A stretch of DNA of 64,000 bases. Source: Halorhabdus amylolytica. GTDB taxonomy: Archaea > Halobacteriota > Halobacteria > Halobacteriales > Haloarculaceae. Below the pieces are notes generated by a model. It did not search any database, was not told the origin of the DNA, and saw only the letters and a program-made list of their open reading frames with translations. Positions 1 to 8,455 of this stretch are shown one piece after another (within the stretch, counting starts at the first letter, position 1; each line of letters begins with the position of its first letter). The DNA is taken from NCBI RefSeq assembly GCF_004944975.1, contig NZ_SPQG01000006.1, positions 107,684 through 171,683 on the forward strand. The letters are read 5' to 3'. A program made the translations under genes and the position numbers.

Positions 1-121
1 CCTGTGCTTCCGACGGCGCGTTCGTGTCGACCGTGACCGCTGCACCGGTCCCGACCGCCACGAGCGTCAGCGCCAGTACCGCCAGTAGGGTGATCCCCTT
101 AGAAGAGCGGATCCAACTCAT
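1..121 (-). CDS. Partial secreted or membrane protein, N-terminus only
   Basis: An ATG at 121 opens a frame that runs off the left edge of the window, giving about 40 residues. It begins MSWIRSSKG, then a strongly hydrophobic stretch (LLAVLALTLVAVGTGAA), which is a good Sec-type signal peptide or N-terminal membrane anchor. The start codon lies inside the last 23 bases of cetZ1 in another frame, so translation may be coupled to cetZ1. The rest of the gene is outside the window, so no function can be given. The overlap and direction suggest it is cotranscribed with cetZ1. Confidence is limited by the short visible part. Confidence 0.55.
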   Translation of the reverse strand, partial: MSWIRSSKGITLLAVLALTLVAVGTGAAVTVDTNAPSEAQ

Positions 122-1283
122 CCTCTTCATCTTCCACCAACTCCGCTAAGTTCTCTTCGCTTTCGCTCCGGAGGTCGTCGATGTTGTCCTGGGCCTCGAT
201 GGCGACCTGTTGGAGCTCCTTGACACGGGGGACGTTGTGGACGCCCGACACGAGGATCGAAGCGGCGACGTACTTGGAGTCGCTGACGGGGTAGTCCCCG
301 CCCCGGACTTCCATGCTTCCGGTCTGCTCCTCCAGCCATTTGCGACCACGTTCGATGCCTTTCCGATTGAGTTCCCGTGGCGGACCACTGATCACCAGCA
401 GGACGCGTTCGGCCCCTTCGATCTCACACGGCAACGTCAGCCGGCCCAGTGCTGCCTTCCGGACCAATGAGGTGATGCGATTGGTCGTGTTGGCCGTTTC
501 GAGGCCGTCGTCGCCCCCGTCGCCGCCGCGGAACCGCGAGAGGAGACCGCCGCCCGATCCTTCGAGATCGACCTCCTCGGCTGCGTACCCGACCGTCGAG
601 ACGCCGCCTCCATCGAGCGTGTTGATGATCTCGCTGGAGTCGACGACGCTCTCGGCGACTTCGCCGTGCTTCTCGACCTCGCCGGCGCCAAAGAGGATGC
701 CGAAACGCTTGACGATCTCGTCGTTGATTTCGGCGTAGCCGCCTTCCATGGACTCGCCGGTCTGTCGCCAGGCGTCGTTGTCGAAGACGAGGAGATTGTC
801 CACCTCGCGGACGAAGGTCTGGAACGAGCGAGCGGCGTTGAGCGTGTAGATTCCTCCCTCGTCGCTCCCGGGCAGGATCCCGAGCCCGTAGACCGGCTCG
901 GTGTAGATCCGTTTGAGGTGCTTCGCCAGGACGGGCGAGCCACCGGAGCCGGTCCCACCACCGAGCCCGGCGACGATGAGGAACGCGTCGACCTCGTGGA
1001 CAGGGATGTTGTCGATCGCCCCCTGGATCTCGTCGATGTCCTCCTCGGCGATCTCCGCGCCGAGTTCGTTGTCGGCGCCGACACCGTGGCCCTTCACCCG
1101 GGCCTGGCCGATCAGTACACGGTTCTTTTCCGGCACGCGTTCGAGCCCGAGCAGGTCCGCTTTGGCAGTGTTGACTGCGACGGCCGAGCGGACGATCCCG
1201 CTGTCGGTCCGTTCGTCGTACTCCAGGAACTTGTCGACGATCTTCCCGCCGGCCTGCCCGAAGCCGATCATCGCGAGTTTCAT
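99..1283 (-). CDS. cetZ1: Tubulin-superfamily cytoskeletal GTPase CetZ1
   Basis: This 394-residue protein belongs to the archaeal CetZ family, the tubulin/FtsZ relatives that control cell shape and motility in haloarchaea; it is expected to polymerise with GTP beneath the membrane. The N-terminus MKLAMIGFGQAGGK is the first nucleotide-binding loop, and the tubulin signature loop GGGTGSGG is at about residues 108-115. The text around the start and the GHGVGADNELGAEIAEEDIDE segment match CetZ1 rather than FtsZ. Length is normal for the family. The acidic tail (EDEEDELDPLF) resembles the flexible tails of tubulin-like proteins. A TATA-like element lies about 40 bp before the start. The next gene downstream overlaps its stop codon. 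Confidence 0.93.
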   Translation of the reverse strand: MKLAMIGFGQAGGKIVDKFLEYDERTDSGIVRSAVAVNTAKADLLGLERVPEKNRVLIGQARVKGHGVGADNELGAEIAEEDIDEIQGAIDNIPVHEVDAFLIVAGLGGGTGSGGSPVLAKHLKRIYTEPVYGLGILPGSDEGGIYTLNAARSFQTFVREVDNLLVFDNDAWRQTGESMEGGYAEINDEIVKRFGILFGAGEVEKHGEVAESVVDSSEIINTLDGGGVSTVGYAAEEVDLEGSGGGLLSRFRGGDGGDDGLETANTTNRITSLVRKAALGRLTLPCEIEGAERVLLVISGPPRELNRKGIERGRKWLEEQTGSMEVRGGDYPVSDSKYVAASILVSGVHNVPRVKELQQVAIEAQDNIDDLRSESEENLAELVEDEEDELDPLF

Positions 1284-1320
1284 ATTTGGTAAGTCTCGAC
1301 CTGAAAACAGTCGGAAAGCG

Positions 1321-1331
1321 GGTATAAGCTT
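1321..1331 (-). promoter_or_regulatory. TATA-like promoter element of cetZ1
   Basis: Read leftwards the sequence is AAAAAGCTTATACC, an AT-rich box centred about 40-45 bases before the cetZ1 ATG. This is where a haloarchaeal TATA box would sit for a transcript with a short 5' leader. It is assigned by position and composition only. Confidence 0.4.
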
Positions 1332-1426
1332 TTTGCCAGCGATATTCGGTCGTGTAACTCTTCCCCTGTCCGCAATTCCCGGCGATCATAACGGATAGTG
1401 GCGAATCCGCCGGCTGCGTGTCTAAA

Positions 1427-1452
1427 AGCCTCGGGCCATCGCGCCCGAGGCT
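1427..1452 (-). terminator. Stem-loop terminator after the GT87 gene
   Basis: AGCCTCGGGC and GCCCGAGGCT form a perfect 10-bp stem with a 6-base loop. Read leftwards it is followed by TTTTAG. It lies between the glycosyltransferase stop codon and the cetZ1 promoter, which fits transcription termination of the upstream gene. Archaeal termination relies mainly on T-tracts, so the stem may be secondary. Confidence 0.5.
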
Positions 1453-1511
1453 GTTTACACCGGCTACTGATTCGTCGGTCCCGTCGGGAGAGAACGGTCC
1501 CTGGAGACGTG

Positions 1512-2822
1512 CTACCGGTCGAACCAGTCACGGATCGTCTCCGGACCGGGCAGCGCCGCGTGTTCGGCGACGCGGTAGCCCGCCAGACCCACCAGGAGGA
1601 ACGTTCCCCACATGCCCGGCTGGAGATACGGCCCGAAGTCGTACAACAGCGCCGCGCCGGGGAAGTTCCCCTCCGGCTGGGTGAGAAACACGATCACGTA
1701 TCGGTGGACGTGGACGAGCAACACTGACAGCACCGGCATCCAGGCGTATCCGTCCGGACGATCGAGTTCGTACGCGAGGAGGATCACGGCGGGTACCACC
1801 AGCACGACGAGGTCGTGGCTGTCTGCCTTCGGCGCGAACAGCGGGACGACGGCGACCCCCAGCGCGAACGTCACGTGGCGTGCCATCCGGGAGTCGCTGG
1901 TCCGTGTAGCCAACGTCAGCCCGATGACCGTGAGGATGCCGAGTATCTTGAGATAGAGCCCCAGACTACCGAAGGCGTGCATCGGACGGTAGGCCGCGGC
2001 GGTGTCCCAGGCGTACATCGCCTTGTTCTCGCCCCAGCCTTTCCCCCAGGTGAGGACATCGAGGTACTGCAGGTTGGTCTCGACGCCAAAGACGGCCAGC
2101 GAAACGACCAACAACCCGGCTGCGGCCGCCATCGCGCCGGCGAAGCGCTTGCGATCCCGAAGCAGATGGGCGCCCGACGTGGCGTAGAACAACTTGAAAC
2201 TGCTTCCGAGCGTCGTAAACGCGCCGCTGGCGTACCGGTACAGCGATCGGGTCCGTTCGCTCACCTCGCCGTCGCCGTACGCTGACGTTTTGCTCTCGGC
2301 ACGCTCCTGAAAGTAGAACGCAAAGGCGAGCAAGGCGGTGAGCAGGGTTGCAGTCTGGGCCCACCGGAAGTTGCGGATCACCGGCTGGAAGCTGAACAGC
2401 ATCACCAGTACCCCGAGCCGCTCCCAGATCCGCAATCGGTAGCCCAGCGTCCGTATCGTGGCTTCGAGACCGAGCCACAGCAGGACGATCGCAGTGAACC
2501 CGAACAGCACCGCCCCGGTGTCGAACCCTGTCGTCTTGAAGGGGTAGAAGGCCAACACCGTCACCGGCGGATAGAGATATTCGCCGAAGTAGCCGCCGTT
2601 GTCCTGGGGGACGTACATCTGCGTTCCTTCGAGCCAGCGGTTCAGCGCTTCGGTGTACGCGCTGAAGTCGTTGAAGGTGTACGGCAATCCCATCCCCATC
2701 TCCCTGAGGTGGTGTTCGACGGGGAGCCATCCCAGCAACGTCACGATCGTCACGACCGAGACGATCACGAAAACCGGCCGCTCGCGCCGGTATGTCCAGA
2801 GTTGACGCGGGATCGAGGACAT
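1512..2822 (-). CDS. Polytopic membrane glycosyltransferase, GT87/DUF2029 type
   Basis: A 436-residue integral membrane protein that looks like a polyprenyl-phosphate-sugar-dependent glycosyltransferase of the GT87/DUF2029 class, enzymes that add mannose-like sugars on the outer face of the membrane. About ten hydrophobic segments are visible, the first (FVIVSVVTIVTLLGWL) near residue 20. The segment after it (GLPYTFNDFSAYTEALNRWLEG) resembles the conserved first external loop, where an acidic residue is expected to be catalytic. The ATG at 2822 (MSSIPRQLW) is preferred over a longer in-frame start, because the extension lies in a repeated, non-protein-like stretch rich in Gly/Pro. The specific sugar and acceptor cannot be told. 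Confidence 0.7.
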   Translation of the reverse strand: MSSIPRQLWTYRRERPVFVIVSVVTIVTLLGWLPVEHHLREMGMGLPYTFNDFSAYTEALNRWLEGTQMYVPQDNGGYFGEYLYPPVTVLAFYPFKTTGFDTGAVLFGFTAIVLLWLGLEATIRTLGYRLRIWERLGVLVMLFSFQPVIRNFRWAQTATLLTALLAFAFYFQERAESKTSAYGDGEVSERTRSLYRYASGAFTTLGSSFKLFYATSGAHLLRDRKRFAGAMAAAAGLLVVSLAVFGVETNLQYLDVLTWGKGWGENKAMYAWDTAAAYRPMHAFGSLGLYLKILGILTVIGLTLATRTSDSRMARHVTFALGVAVVPLFAPKADSHDLVVLVVPAVILLAYELDRPDGYAWMPVLSVLLVHVHRYVIVFLTQPEGNFPGAALLYDFGPYLQPGMWGTFLLVGLAGYRVAEHAALPGPETIRDWFDR

Positions 2823-2868
2823 ACTCCCCGGTGGGTGCATCCGACGGATAGCTCTGACGGATTCCGGC

Positions 2869-2980
2869 GGCCCAGGACCGCTCTGGCTGGTGACTGCTCC
2901 TGGACCCGGACGACCACTCTGCCCGCTGAGTAGTTTCGCGGGCCCAGGACCGCTCCGGCAGGTGACTGCTCCTGGACCCG
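2869..2980. repeat. Two-copy 40-bp hairpin repeat
   Basis: Copies at 2869-2908 and 2941-2980 are identical except at two positions, with starts 72 bp apart. Each begins GGCCCAGGA and ends TCCTGGACC(CG), arms that can pair with one mismatch, so each unit is a potential hairpin. The pair fills the gap between the glycosyltransferase start and the SDR stop codon. No gene is recognised here. Confidence 0.75.
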
Positions 2981-2989
2981 CTCGGGGCG

Positions 2990-3865
2990 TCACTTGGGAC
3001 CGAGATACGCCGCGAGCGTCAGCATTTCGCCGGGATCGACCCCGAAGGCCGCCACGTCGTTGTCACTGGTGGTGTTGTCGAAACGCAGCGAGCGGTACTG
3101 GTCTCTCCCCATCGGGAACCCCGGGATCGCGCCCCCGATCGAGAGGCCGACGCCGGCCAGAGCCATCGGAACGGGCACGACCGCGACGCGCCCACGAACG
3201 AGCTTGGCGATCTCCCTGAGTGTCAGCTTCTCGGGGCCGCCGAGTTCGTAGGTTTCGCCTGTCCGGTCGTCTTCCGTGGCGCAGTCGGCGAGAATCGGCG
3301 CGAGGTTCTTTACCCAGATGGGCTGGAAACGGGTCTTCCCGCCGCCCGGGAGTGGTGCGACCAGCGGGGGCGTCAGTTTCTTCGTGAAACCGACGAACTC
3401 CCCGCCTTCGCCGAAGACCACCGATGGCCGGACGATCACCCACTCCAGGTCCGACTCGCGGACGACCTCCTCGGCCCGCCCTTTCGCACGGATATAGTGA
3501 GTCGCCCCCTCAGGGTCCGCGCCGAGCGCACTCACCTGGACGAGGCGCTCGACGCCAGCCGCCTCGGCCGCCGCGACGACATTTTCCGTGCCGCCGAGGT
3601 GGATTCGCTCGTGCATCTCGTTGCCGCCCCTCGGGACGAACAACGGCGAGAGGGCAACCAGGTTGACGACGGCGTCGATGCCTTCGAAAGTCCCATCGAG
3701 CGTGGCCGGATCGGTCACGTCGCCGGAGACGGTCCCGACACCTTTGGCCAGGACGCTCGGGTCGGGATCCCGCGAGAGCGCTGTCACGTTATGGCCCCGC
3801 TCGTCGAGTTCCGTACAGAGGTACCGTCCGATGAAGCCGTCGCCGCCGGTGACAAGCACGTGCAT
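2990..3865 (-). CDS. NDUFA9-like atypical SDR, NAD(P)-binding epimerase/dehydratase family
   Basis: A 291-residue Rossmann-fold protein of the extended/atypical short-chain dehydrogenase group that includes the complex I accessory subunit NDUFA9. The nucleotide-binding motif GGDGFIG is at residues 7-13. The usual catalytic Tyr-x3-Lys is represented by YIRAKG near residue 124, so the residues persist, but these proteins are commonly structural or lipid/quinone associated. Strings such as VNLVALSPLF and RPSVVFGEGG match this haloarchaeal family. It is read leftwards toward the glycosyltransferase but separated by the hairpin repeats. The exact substrate is unknown. Confidence 0.8.
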   Translation of the reverse strand: MHVLVTGGDGFIGRYLCTELDERGHNVTALSRDPDPSVLAKGVGTVSGDVTDPATLDGTFEGIDAVVNLVALSPLFVPRGGNEMHERIHLGGTENVVAAAEAAGVERLVQVSALGADPEGATHYIRAKGRAEEVVRESDLEWVIVRPSVVFGEGGEFVGFTKKLTPPLVAPLPGGGKTRFQPIWVKNLAPILADCATEDDRTGETYELGGPEKLTLREIAKLVRGRVAVVPVPMALAGVGLSIGGAIPGFPMGRDQYRSLRFDNTTSDNDVAAFGVDPGEMLTLAAYLGPK

Positions 3866-4055
3866 GTATGTGTCATGGTACCGAACAACCCTAAAGGCAT
3901 GGTGCGCGGCAATCGTTTTCGACGGCGTGCCAGAGGGTTACGAGGCGATGGACGAGCGCGAGGTACTGAAAGTCATGGTGAAACCCGATGAATAGCGTCT
4001 CGGCGAGCGACCGACGTACAATGCCCCAGATAGCACACGGAACTGGAATCAAGGC

Positions 4056-4095
4056 AACTTAAACACCCTTTCCTGATAGGATCAGTCCTATTCAG
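4056..4095 (+). promoter_or_regulatory. TATA-like box and palindromic operator candidate before the SDR gene
   Basis: CTTAAA near 4058-4063 looks like a TATA element. It is followed at 4073-4095 by an inverted repeat, CTGATAGGA-TCAG-TCCTATTCAG, with one unpaired base. The palindrome falls where transcription would start, 23-45 bases before the ATG, a usual place for an archaeal repressor site. No regulator gene is adjacent. Confidence 0.4.
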
Positions 4096-4117
4096 TGCAG
4101 GACACTCCATTCGGGTG

Positions 4118-4975
4118 ATGTCATCGACGCTTGAGTCCGACGGACAGGTCTGGTTCATCACCGGTGCGAGCCGTGGTATGGGTCTCGAATTCGCCACGGC
4201 CGCCCTGGCCGCGGGACACGCTGTCGTGGCCACCGGCAGGGACACCGATGCCGTGGCCGAGGCCGTCGGCGAGTCTGAGAGCCTGTTGGTAGCTGAGTTG
4301 GACGTTACGGAGCCTGCCGACGCCGAGTCGGCAACGCAGTCAGCTGTGGACCGGTTCGGCCGAATCGACGTACTGGTCAACAACGCCGGCATCTCCTACA
4401 AGGGCTTTTTCGAGGAGATGGAGATCGAGGAGATCAAACACCAACTGGAGGTGAATCTCTTCGGGGCGATGTACGTCACCCGTGCGGTCCTCCCGGTGAT
4501 GCGCGACCAGCAGTCTGGACACGTCATCTCCATTTCGTCGGGCGCGGGGCTCCTCGGGTTCGGGTTCAGTTCAGCTTACGCCACATCGAAATTCGGTCTC
4601 GAGGGGTGGATGGACGCACTGCACGACGAGATCGAACCGTTCGGAATTGACACGACGATCGTCAATCCAGGGTTTTTCCGCACGACCCTCACGTCCGAGG
4701 AATCGATGCCATTCACCGACCCCACCATCGAGGACTACGACGAGCGACGCGCGGAGCAAATCGGGTGGTGGAAAGATCAAGGCGGCCAGCAGCCAAACGA
4801 CCCGGCCAAACTCGCCGACGCGCTGGTCGAGATTGCCGCCGAGGACGACCCGCCCCGCCGGTTTGTCGCCGGTGAAGATGCGATCGAACTCGCCGAGGAG
4901 AAAGTCGCCGAACTCCAGGAGCAAATCGACGCCTACCGTGACCTCTCGACATCGATGGCGTACGACGACGCGTAG
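4118..4975 (+). CDS. Classical short-chain dehydrogenase/reductase
   Basis: A 285-residue SDR-family oxidoreductase. The cofactor motif TGASRGMG is near residues 18-25, NNAG follows near residue 90, the catalytic Ser lies in SISSGAG, and the YATSK segment supplies the catalytic Tyr and Lys. The long C-terminal part (VNPGFFRTTL onward) fits the group of about 280 residues often annotated simply as SDR oxidoreductases. The ATG at 4118 is chosen over the GTG directly before it. An MFS permease follows 21 bp after the stop, so the two are probably cotranscribed and may act on the same imported compound. The substrate cannot be inferred. Confidence 0.85.
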   Translation: MSSTLESDGQVWFITGASRGMGLEFATAALAAGHAVVATGRDTDAVAEAVGESESLLVAELDVTEPADAESATQSAVDRFGRIDVLVNNAGISYKGFFEEMEIEEIKHQLEVNLFGAMYVTRAVLPVMRDQQSGHVISISSGAGLLGFGFSSAYATSKFGLEGWMDALHDEIEPFGIDTTIVNPGFFRTTLTSEESMPFTDPTIEDYDERRAEQIGWWKDQGGQQPNDPAKLADALVEIAAEDDPPRRFVAGEDAIELAEEKVAELQEQIDAYRDLSTSMAYDDA

Positions 4976-4996
4976 GGGAATTTCGAAGAACGGACG

Positions 4997-6211
4997 ATGA
5001 CACGAACTGAGGGACCCACGGCACGCGAGGAAGCACTTGACTCTGCACAGGGCTGGCTGCTGGTCGCATTGGGCGTCTGTATGCTCACCACCATCTGGGG
5101 GACGCTCTTCACGTTCACCGTCTACGCGAGTCGACTCTCCGCAGCGTTTGGCCTTTCCGGGTTGCAGACGTCGTCGGTGTTCTCGATCACGACCGCTGTG
5201 TTCTTGATCTCGGGTGGTATCTTCGGCGTTGTCGCGGCGAGGCTCCCACTCCGACCGGTCGTCGCGGCGGCCGGCGTCGGGCTGGTGGCCGTCGCCGCTG
5301 GTTTTCAAGTCGTCGACTCGTACGTCGGCGTCCTTGTCGTGTTCGCACTCCTCGGGATGACAGCCGGCACCGCGTTCATCGTCGTCGTCTCGCTCGTTCC
5401 GCAGTGGTTCGACGCGTACGAGGGGAGCGCGATGGGCCTCACGCTGACCGGCAACGGACTCGGCGTACTAACCTTTCCGTTCGTGTGGCTCTGGCTGTTC
5501 GACCGCGTAGACTTCCGCCTCGCCTTCGCCGCTGTCACTGGGGCGGCCGCACTCGTGGTCTTCGCGTCGAGTGTCGTCTACCGGCGCCCGCCGGGCGGAT
5601 CGACTGACGCCCCCGACGTCGACCTCGCGTGGCTTCGCTGGCGCGTCGGCGACCGGCAATTTCTCGTCGCCGCGACCGGGTACGCCCTCCTCTGGGCCTG
5701 GTACTACGTTCTCTCCTCGCAACTCGTCGATATCCTCACCGCGAACGGCATCGATACTACCGTCGCCGCGGGCGCATTCGGCATCGTCGGCGGCGTCAGC
5801 ATCGTCGCCCGCGTCGGCGGGGGATTCATCGGCGACCGCGTCGGCCAGCGTGACGTGTTCGCATCGTGTGTCATTCTTGCTGCCGCCAGCGTCGTCGTGC
5901 TCCCTGCTATCGGGTCGCGACTGTCACTCTACGTCGTTCTTGTAGGGTTTGGAATCGGCAACGGGACGCTCGCTGCTCTCTGGTCGCCGATAGTCCTCGG
6001 GCGCTTTGGGACCGAGAACGCGACCGCGACTGTCGGACTCCTCAACACCGCGATCGCAGGGTCGGCCTTCCTCGCACCGCTCGCCGTTAGCGCGCTACGC
6101 AGGATCACAGGCAGCTACACCGCCCCGCTTGTCAGTCTGAGCGTTATCACTGTCGTCGGAGTTGCCCTCTTCTATTGGGGGACTGCGTCTGAACACAGCG
6201 TCAGTATTTAA
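4997..6211 (+). CDS. Major facilitator superfamily transporter
   Basis: A 404-residue protein with about 12 hydrophobic segments in two halves, the layout of an MFS permease. The first segment (GWLLVALGVCMLTTIWGTLF) and the loop between segments 2 and 3 resemble the oxalate/formate antiporter-like branch, but substrate assignment is not safe. The second half contains the GDRVGQR loop typical of MFS proteins. It follows the SDR by 21 bp in the same direction and is followed 60 bp later by a cupin gene, suggesting an uptake-and-modification unit for one small molecule. Confidence 0.82.
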   Translation: MTRTEGPTAREEALDSAQGWLLVALGVCMLTTIWGTLFTFTVYASRLSAAFGLSGLQTSSVFSITTAVFLISGGIFGVVAARLPLRPVVAAAGVGLVAVAAGFQVVDSYVGVLVVFALLGMTAGTAFIVVVSLVPQWFDAYEGSAMGLTLTGNGLGVLTFPFVWLWLFDRVDFRLAFAAVTGAAALVVFASSVVYRRPPGGSTDAPDVDLAWLRWRVGDRQFLVAATGYALLWAWYYVLSSQLVDILTANGIDTTVAAGAFGIVGGVSIVARVGGGFIGDRVGQRDVFASCVILAAASVVVLPAIGSRLSLYVVLVGFGIGNGTLAALWSPIVLGRFGTENATATVGLLNTAIAGSAFLAPLAVSALRRITGSYTAPLVSLSVITVVGVALFYWGTASEHSVSI

Positions 6212-6265
6212 ATGGCCTTTCAAGATAGCATCGGACTCAAGCAACTGACTGTTCTCAATTAGAAC
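6205..6265 (+). promoter_or_regulatory. Promoter and short operator candidate of the cupin gene
   Basis: AGTATTTAAATGG at about 6203-6216, overlapping the MFS stop codon, is a plausible TATA box. GTTCT-CAATT-AGAAC at 6251-6265 is a 5-bp inverted repeat ending seven bases before the cupin ATG. This suggests the cupin gene also has its own regulated promoter. Arms this short can arise by chance. Confidence 0.3.
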
Positions 6266-6271
6266 CGAATT

Positions 6272-6652
6272 ATGGACGTTACCAACGTTCCGTCCGCGGA
6301 CAGGGAAGAATCGGACCACCCAGTGCAGGTCGGCTCGCCGCTGATCACTGGCGGCGTCGAGAGTGCCTTTGACGGGACGACCGTCAGCGCCGCAGAAGTG
6401 ACGTTCCAGCCGGGCGAGCGCACCAAGTTTCACGCCCACGCCGGCGTCCAGATCTTGTATATTACCGGCGGTATCGGGATGGTCGGCAACCGCGAGGAAG
6501 AACGGGAAGTGTCAGCGGGAGACCTCGTCGTCTTCGAACCCGGCGAAGAACACTGGCACGGGACGAGCGAGGACGCCGACAGCGAGTTTAGCCACGTCTA
6601 CTTCCTCGCCGAACCAGACGAGGGCGAACTAGAGATTCAGGAGGCTCCCTGA
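6272..6652 (+). CDS. Single-domain cupin protein
   Basis: A 126-residue conserved cupin. The first metal-binding motif is represented by KFHAHAG and the second by PGEEHWHGT, which supply the usual histidines and a glutamate for a divalent metal. Proteins of this size are found as isomerases, dioxygenase-like enzymes or small-molecule sensors next to carboxymuconolactone-decarboxylase-like enzymes and SDRs. It follows the MFS gene by 60 bp. Its partner compound is probably the one handled by the SDR and MFS genes, which is inference from context only. Confidence 0.8.
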   Translation: MDVTNVPSADREESDHPVQVGSPLITGGVESAFDGTTVSAAEVTFQPGERTKFHAHAGVQILYITGGIGMVGNREEEREVSAGDLVVFEPGEEHWHGTSEDADSEFSHVYFLAEPDEGELEIQEAP

Positions 6653-7096
6653 AGTAGATCTAGGCGCACGTATTCTGGGACTCACAGATGCATCTCGGTC
6701 TGTGCCAGAACCTCGTGGCCAACCCAGGCGCACGGAGTTTCGCCGTCGACTCGACCGCGAGCGGACATCCCCTGGAACACAAGCATCGCGCTCGAATCCG
6801 TGACCTATCTCTCGAGCGGATCAGTCGCGGGGCTGGGGCGCGTCCTCCACTCGAACGTCCGGGTCCTCGTGGTGTCTTTCCGGACGCCATCGGCCTTAGC
6901 TGGATATAGGCGCTAAGCCCCTACCCTCAAGGAGCGAACGGCGTCAGCCGTGAGCGAGTAGGGTAGTTCACTCCCCTCGATGCCACTGCCAAGTCGGTCA
7001 GTGAACCGGTGTTGCTGGTGAGGAACACGAATATGCTTTGGCGGTCGGAAGCTTGATCCGGTGTATCACGATGTCGCTGCCACACCAGTGCCGTCG
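6653..7096. other. Intergenic region of 444 bp with a solitary transposon-end relic
   Basis: No convincing coding frame is seen between the cupin and alpha-amylase stop codons, which converge here. The only recognisable structure is the tnpB-element end at 6911-6971. The rest has normal high GC, and its short open frames have an Arg/Pro-rich composition typical of antisense reading. Confidence 0.5.
6911..6971 (+). mobile_element. Solitary IS1341/tnpB-type right-end relic
   Basis: CTACCCT (6921-6927) and AGGGTAG (6960-6966) are inverted arms around a short core. The 19 bases AGCCGTGAGCGAGTAGGGT (6946-6964) are identical to the right end of the tnpB element at 33914-33932. Both copies also share AGCGAACGGCG and an ACCCTCAA start. 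The internal hairpins of the large copy are absent here. No tnpB sequence lies next to it, so it is a lone end, either left by deletion or a non-autonomous derivative. Confidence 0.65.
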
Positions 7097-8455
7097 TTAC
7101 TGTCCCGGCGTCGCGTAGAAGACCCATCCTTCCGATGGGACCGTGATCTGGGCCGTACCGTCGGAGTTGGTCGTAACCGGGTCGCCATTGCCGGCGTAAT
7201 CTTTGAGATCCTGTCGGGACCAGGACGTCTCGACCGTCTTGGTCCGGTCGTAGCTGCTGTTGTTGAGTCCCACGAGTAGGTTGCTCTCGCGTTCGTAGAC
7301 GGCCAGATCGGTGTCGGTATATCGCCAGAGTGTCTCCCCGCCAGCGAGATTCGACTTTACCCAGACCATGTTGGTGATGGCGTCGTTTTCCAGAATCCAG
7401 TCGGGGTAGCGGTTGTAAACGACCGGGTACCCCTCGATAGTCAACACGAATGCGTGGGCCAGTTCGTACTGAGTGGGTCCGTCTTGGTCGTGGTTTTCGA
7501 CGAAGGGCATCGCTCGCCACGGATTCTGGGCGACCAATCCCGCCCCTTCGAGTCGGCTCATATCGCCGTGATCGAAGACTCCCTGCAGCACGAAATACAG
7601 CGGGTAATCGAAGGCGTGCATACCCGGGCCGGCGTTCACGTACCCGGAGACGTAGTCAGTCGAACCGCTGAGTACCTCACCAACCCGGAACATGTCCAGG
7701 TTCTCCGCCCACTGGTTGGCGTAATTCGCAAAGAAAGACTCCGGGATGTGCTTGACGGCGTCGAAACGGTAGCCGTCGGCACCGAGCGCAGCGATGTCCT
7801 CCATGTACCGCTTCAATTGGTCCCGGACATACTGCTTATTCTGGTCGAGATCCTTCAGTCCGAGCAGGTCGCCGTCCTCGACCATATCCGGATCACATTC
7901 GATCTTGTCCGGGTCCTTCGGGGACCCGTTCTCATAACAGCGGTCGTCACGCGGATCAAACTGGTAGGCCCAGTCTTCGATCCCGCCCTCGTTGTGGAAG
8001 TCTCGCGAGGAGAAATACGGGAACGTGTCGTCAGGCTCGGCCGCCATGTGGTTCATGACTGTGTCCAGATACACCTCGACACCGTTGTCGTGTGCAGTGT
8101 CGATCAGTGTCTCGAGTTCTGTTTCGGTCCCCAGCTCGCTGTCGAAGTTCCGCAGATCGACCGGCTGGTACCCCAGCGGCGGGTCGTTCCGACCGTTCTG
8201 CTCCTCTTTCGTCACCGCGCCCTTGGCGGGCTGCTGGATCCAGATCGCGTCGTATCCCCTCGATGCGACTCGATCGAGGTCGTTCGTGATCGTCTCCCAA
8301 TCCTCGTGAAAATACTGGAATGCAACCGACTCGCCCCCCGAAGCCGCAGCCGGCATGAAACAGCTAACGCCCGTCGTCACTGCTGTGGCCGCCCCGCCGA
8401 TCCCTTTCAGTACACTCCGCCTCGATACATTGACACGCTCTCTCGCATGTGACAT
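7097..8455 (-). CDS. Tat-exported GH13 alpha-amylase
   Basis: A 452-residue extracellular alpha-amylase that hydrolyses internal alpha-1,4 bonds in starch. SRRSVLKG at residues 11-18 followed by a hydrophobic stretch and AAASG is a Tat signal peptide, so it is exported folded, as usual for haloarchaeal hydrolases. The GH13 triad is visible: nucleophile Asp232 in GYRFDAVKH, acid/base Glu260 in FRVGEVL, and Asp323 in FVENHDQD. DTVMNH at 131-136 is conserved region I. The ATG at 8455 (MSHARERV) is preferred over a TTG 21 bases upstream. It probably feeds maltodextrins to the GlgP/MalQ and GH13 enzymes at 48-64 kb. Confidence 0.93.
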   Translation of the reverse strand: MSHARERVNVSRRSVLKGIGGAATAVTTGVSCFMPAAASGGESVAFQYFHEDWETITNDLDRVASRGYDAIWIQQPAKGAVTKEEQNGRNDPPLGYQPVDLRNFDSELGTETELETLIDTAHDNGVEVYLDTVMNHMAAEPDDTFPYFSSRDFHNEGGIEDWAYQFDPRDDRCYENGSPKDPDKIECDPDMVEDGDLLGLKDLDQNKQYVRDQLKRYMEDIAALGADGYRFDAVKHIPESFFANYANQWAENLDMFRVGEVLSGSTDYVSGYVNAGPGMHAFDYPLYFVLQGVFDHGDMSRLEGAGLVAQNPWRAMPFVENHDQDGPTQYELAHAFVLTIEGYPVVYNRYPDWILENDAITNMVWVKSNLAGGETLWRYTDTDLAVYERESNLLVGLNNSSYDRTKTVETSWSRQDLKDYAGNGDPVTTNSDGTAQITVPSEGWVFYATPGQ

